A stretch of 64,000 bases of DNA, taken from the NCBI GenBank assembly GCA_017555845.1, contig JAFZFO010000037.1, forward strand, positions 1 to 64,000, read 5' to 3'. A program made the position numbers and the translations under genes. Shown piece by piece: positions 61,780 to 64,000 of this stretch. The notes under the pieces are model-generated. The model was given only the letters and a program-made list of their open reading frames with translations. It did no database searches and was not told the DNA's origin. Each line of letters starts with the position of its first letter. Position 1 is the stretch's first letter. The DNA is from Bacteroidaceae bacterium. Lineage in GTDB: Bacteria; Bacteroidota; Bacteroidia; Bacteroidales; Bacteroidaceae.

Positions 61780-63036
61780 ATGCTTTACTACATATTCGAC
61801 CTTTTTGCAAAATCGGGCCTGCCCGGAGCGAGATTGATGCACTATACATCGTTCCGTGCACTGGTTGCCATAGTCATCGCACTCCTGGTGTCGGCATGGT
61901 TCGGCAGCTATCTGATAAAGTACTTCAAGAAAAAGCAGATCACAGAGACACTGCGCGAGTATGACAAGAACAACCTGAAAGCAGGCGTACCTACAATGGG
62001 TGGACTTATAATCATCATTGCGATACTTGTCCCATGCATACTCCTGGGTAATTTGGGCAATGTATACATGCAGTTGCTTATCATATCAACCATATGGTTG
62101 GGTATCCTGGGATTTGCCGATGACTATATAAAGACCTTCAAGAAGAACAAGGACGGCATATCGGGCAAGATAAAGATTCTTGCACAGGCAGGACTCGGAC
62201 TCGCGATAGGACTTACATTATGCTTCAGTCCACAGGCTGTAATGCGCGAGAACGTTACCATTGAGAGCAATGGCGTGAAGACCGTGCAGCTGAGCGAGAA
62301 GGCAACTAAGGAGAACAAGACCACCATTCCTTTTGTAAAGGACCACGACATAAACTACAGCGAGATCATGTCGTTCTGCGGCGACTACAAGGAAGAGGCA
62401 GGCTGGGCCCTCTTCGTAATAGTATCGATATTTGTAGTGACTGCCGTTTCAAATGGTGCAAACCTGAATGACGGCATGGACGGCATGCTTGCAGGAAACG
62501 CCGCCATCATTGGAATAGCACTGGCTATACTGGCATACGCGTCGAGCCATGCAGTGTGGTCGGAATACCTGAACATCATGTTCCTGCCCGGAGGAGAGGA
62601 GGTTGTGATATTCACCTTTGCATTCATTGGAGCACTGATAGGCTTCCTGTGGTACAATGCATTCCCTGCACAGGTGTTCATGGGTGACACCGGCAGCCTT
62701 ACCATCGGCGGCCTGATTGCCGTGATTGCCATTCTCATACATAAGGAGATATTGTTGGTACTGCTGTGCGGCGTGTTCGTTGCAGAGAACCTCTCGGTAA
62801 TGGCACAGGTGGCATACTTCAAGCAAGGAAAGAAGAAAGGCATCAAGCAGAGACTCTTCCGTCGCGCACCACTACACCACCACTACAACATGGAGGAGGA
62901 GAAGCTCGACAAGGAGTGTACATATCTCTTTAAAGGGCCACAGAGACCATTGCACGAGGCCAAGATTACACTGCGTTTCTGGATTGTGACAATCGTCATG
63001 GCCGCAATAACACTTATGACATTGAAGATCAGATAA
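61780..63036 (+). CDS. mraY: phospho-MurNAc-pentapeptide transferase
   Basis: Makes lipid I by moving phospho-MurNAc-pentapeptide to undecaprenyl phosphate. 418 residues, longer than the usual 360: a polar insert of about 60 residues (about 165-205, ...VKTVQLSEKATKENK...) lies between TMs. Motifs GVPTMGG, GFADDYIK and GANLNDGMDGML, plus the HHH of RRAPLHHHY, are present. murF is absent between murE and mraY. Confidence 0.96.
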   Translation: MLYYIFDLFAKSGLPGARLMHYTSFRALVAIVIALLVSAWFGSYLIKYFKKKQITETLREYDKNNLKAGVPTMGGLIIIIAILVPCILLGNLGNVYMQLLIISTIWLGILGFADDYIKTFKKNKDGISGKIKILAQAGLGLAIGLTLCFSPQAVMRENVTIESNGVKTVQLSEKATKENKTTIPFVKDHDINYSEIMSFCGDYKEEAGWALFVIVSIFVVTAVSNGANLNDGMDGMLAGNAAIIGIALAILAYASSHAVWSEYLNIMFLPGGEEVVIFTFAFIGALIGFLWYNAFPAQVFMGDTGSLTIGGLIAVIAILIHKEILLVLLCGVFVAENLSVMAQVAYFKQGKKKGIKQRLFRRAPLHHHYNMEEEKLDKECTYLFKGPQRPLHEAKITLRFWIVTIVMAAITLMTLKIR

Positions 63037-64000
63037 TGGAAAAGAGAATTGTCATATTAGGAGGAGGCGAGAGCGGCTTTGGAGCGGCTATCCTCGCCAA
63101 GAAGTTGGGATTCGATGTATTCCTGTCAGATTACGGCACCATTGCCGACAAGTACAAGCAGATGCTCGACGAGCAGGAGATTCCCTGGGAAGAGGGCAAG
63201 CACACAAAGGAACTTATACTGAATGCAGGAGAGGTAATCAAGAGCCCAGGCATTCCCAATGAGGCGCCAATGGTGGTGCAGATAAAGGATGCCGGAATAC
63301 CCATCATCTCCGAGATTGAATTTGCAGGACGCTACACCAGGGCAAAGATGGTGTGCATCACCGGTAGCAACGGCAAGACAACGACTACCTCACTGATATA
63401 TCACATATTCCGCGAGGCTGGACTTGATGTGGGACTGGCAGGAAACATAGGCAACAGCCTTGCTCTGCAGGTTGCCGAGGGCGACAAGGACTATTACATT
63501 GTGGAGTTGAGCAGTTTCCAGCTCGACAACATGTATGAGTTCAGGGCAAACGTTGCAGTGCTCCTGAACATCACGCCCGACCACCTTGACCGCTATGGAT
63601 ACAACATGCAGAACTATGTTGATGCCAAGCTGCGCATTCTGCAGAACCAGCAACCCGACGATGCATTTGTATATTGGAACGATGACCCTATTATAAAGAA
63701 GGAGTTGCCAAAATACCGCCATGGTAAGCTTTACCCCTTTGCCGAGAAGCTACAGGAGGGAAGCGCAGCATACACACACGAGGAGAAGCTTATATTCACA
63801 GAGCCTACACCATTCAACATGGAGTTGGAGGAGCTGTCATTGACAGGAAAGCACAACCTGTACAACTCAATGGCGGCAGGTATCTCGGCCAATGTGGCAG
63901 GTATACGCAAGGAGACCATACGCGAGGCATTGAGCACATTTGCAGGCGTTGAGCACAGACTGGAGAAGGTTGCGACAGTAGACGGTGTGGAATACATCAA
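63036..64000 (+). CDS. murD: UDP-MurNAc-L-Ala:D-Glu ligase, 5' part
   Basis: The gene starts at the last base of the mraY stop (TAATG) and runs off the right edge; 321 codons are visible. N-terminal ILGGGESGFGAAILA binds the UDP part, CITGSNGKTTTTSLI is the ATP loop, and ELSSFQLDNM and NITPDHLDRYG are MurD motifs. Adds D-glutamate to UDP-MurNAc-L-Ala. Confidence 0.95.
   Translation, partial: MEKRIVILGGGESGFGAAILAKKLGFDVFLSDYGTIADKYKQMLDEQEIPWEEGKHTKELILNAGEVIKSPGIPNEAPMVVQIKDAGIPIISEIEFAGRYTRAKMVCITGSNGKTTTTSLIYHIFREAGLDVGLAGNIGNSLALQVAEGDKDYYIVELSSFQLDNMYEFRANVAVLLNITPDHLDRYGYNMQNYVDAKLRILQNQQPDDAFVYWNDDPIIKKELPKYRHGKLYPFAEKLQEGSAAYTHEEKLIFTEPTPFNMELEELSLTGKHNLYNSMAAGISANVAGIRKETIREALSTFAGVEHRLEKVATVDGVEYI

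Noticed and set aside
1..64000. tRNA, rRNA, prophage or insertion sequence
   Set aside because: I looked in the gaps and saw no tRNA-like cloverleaf, rRNA sequence, transposase or integrase; a tRNA or covariance scan would confirm this.

Overview
The window comes from a Bacteroidales chromosome, probably a gut or oral commensal; genus not determined. Supporting signs are promoters of the Bacteroidetes type (-33 TTTG/TTG, 19-20 nt spacer, -7 TAnnTTTG) instead of -35/-10 boxes, almost no Shine-Dalgarno sequences, DUF4290 next to murA, a pdxJ-exbB-exbD-tonB operon, the Bacteroidetes dcw order without murF, lipoproteins with BACON-like folds, a BspA-like protein and C-terminal domains resembling type IX secretion signals. 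Most of the window is housekeeping DNA; 44.4-53.3 kb is a more AT-rich accessory block.

Layout. 0-0.9 kb: 5' part of a secreted beta-helix-like protein preceded by a promoter, a 37-codon leader ORF with a C9 tract and a terminator-like hairpin (possible attenuator), then a nested inverted-repeat element. 0.9-5.3 kb (minus): GH109-like secreted oxidoreductase-fold glycosidase, then yicC-gmk-nadD-MORN protein. 5.5-15 kb (plus): tsaB-DUF4290-murA-rimM-degenerate M23-dxr, a gap with small hairpins and heptad repeats, then rseP-serpin-alkaline phosphatase. 15-22.9 kb (minus): LysM/M23 endopeptidase with a small secreted protein, ndk, and the operon pdxJ-exbB-exbD-tonB-DJ-1-ispD-recG; nadK diverges. 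24-27.4 kb (minus): a T9SS-CTD-like protein coupled to a large Cthe_2159-type beta-helix protein. 27.6-35.6 kb (minus): lipid-exporter-like ABC protein, LOG-family protein, PfkB kinase and a His-rich metal-efflux fusion protein with its RND pump. 35.8-39.2 kb: a small unknown gene convergent with thioesterase-TM protein-CoA transferase-SpoU methyltransferase. 39.5-44.4 kb (plus): mfd and a secreted C1B aminopeptidase.

The accessory block (44.4-53.3 kb) holds a C10 (streptopain-like) lipoprotein protease, three related BACON-like lipoproteins (two nearly identical, as direct repeats about 6 kb apart), a two-gene unit of a small unknown protein and a two-TM GAF protein, a DUF3244-like protein, a membrane-spanning TPR regulator with a C-terminal HTH, and two secreted proteins with sorting-signal-like C-termini. 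I consider this block the best candidate for poorly described biology.

53.6-64 kb: nhaA, an M28 peptidase, and the start of the division/cell-wall cluster (mraZ-rsmH-ftsL-ftsI-murE-mraY-murD), whose promoter overlaps phased TGGGG repeats that look like MraZ operators; murD runs off the window.
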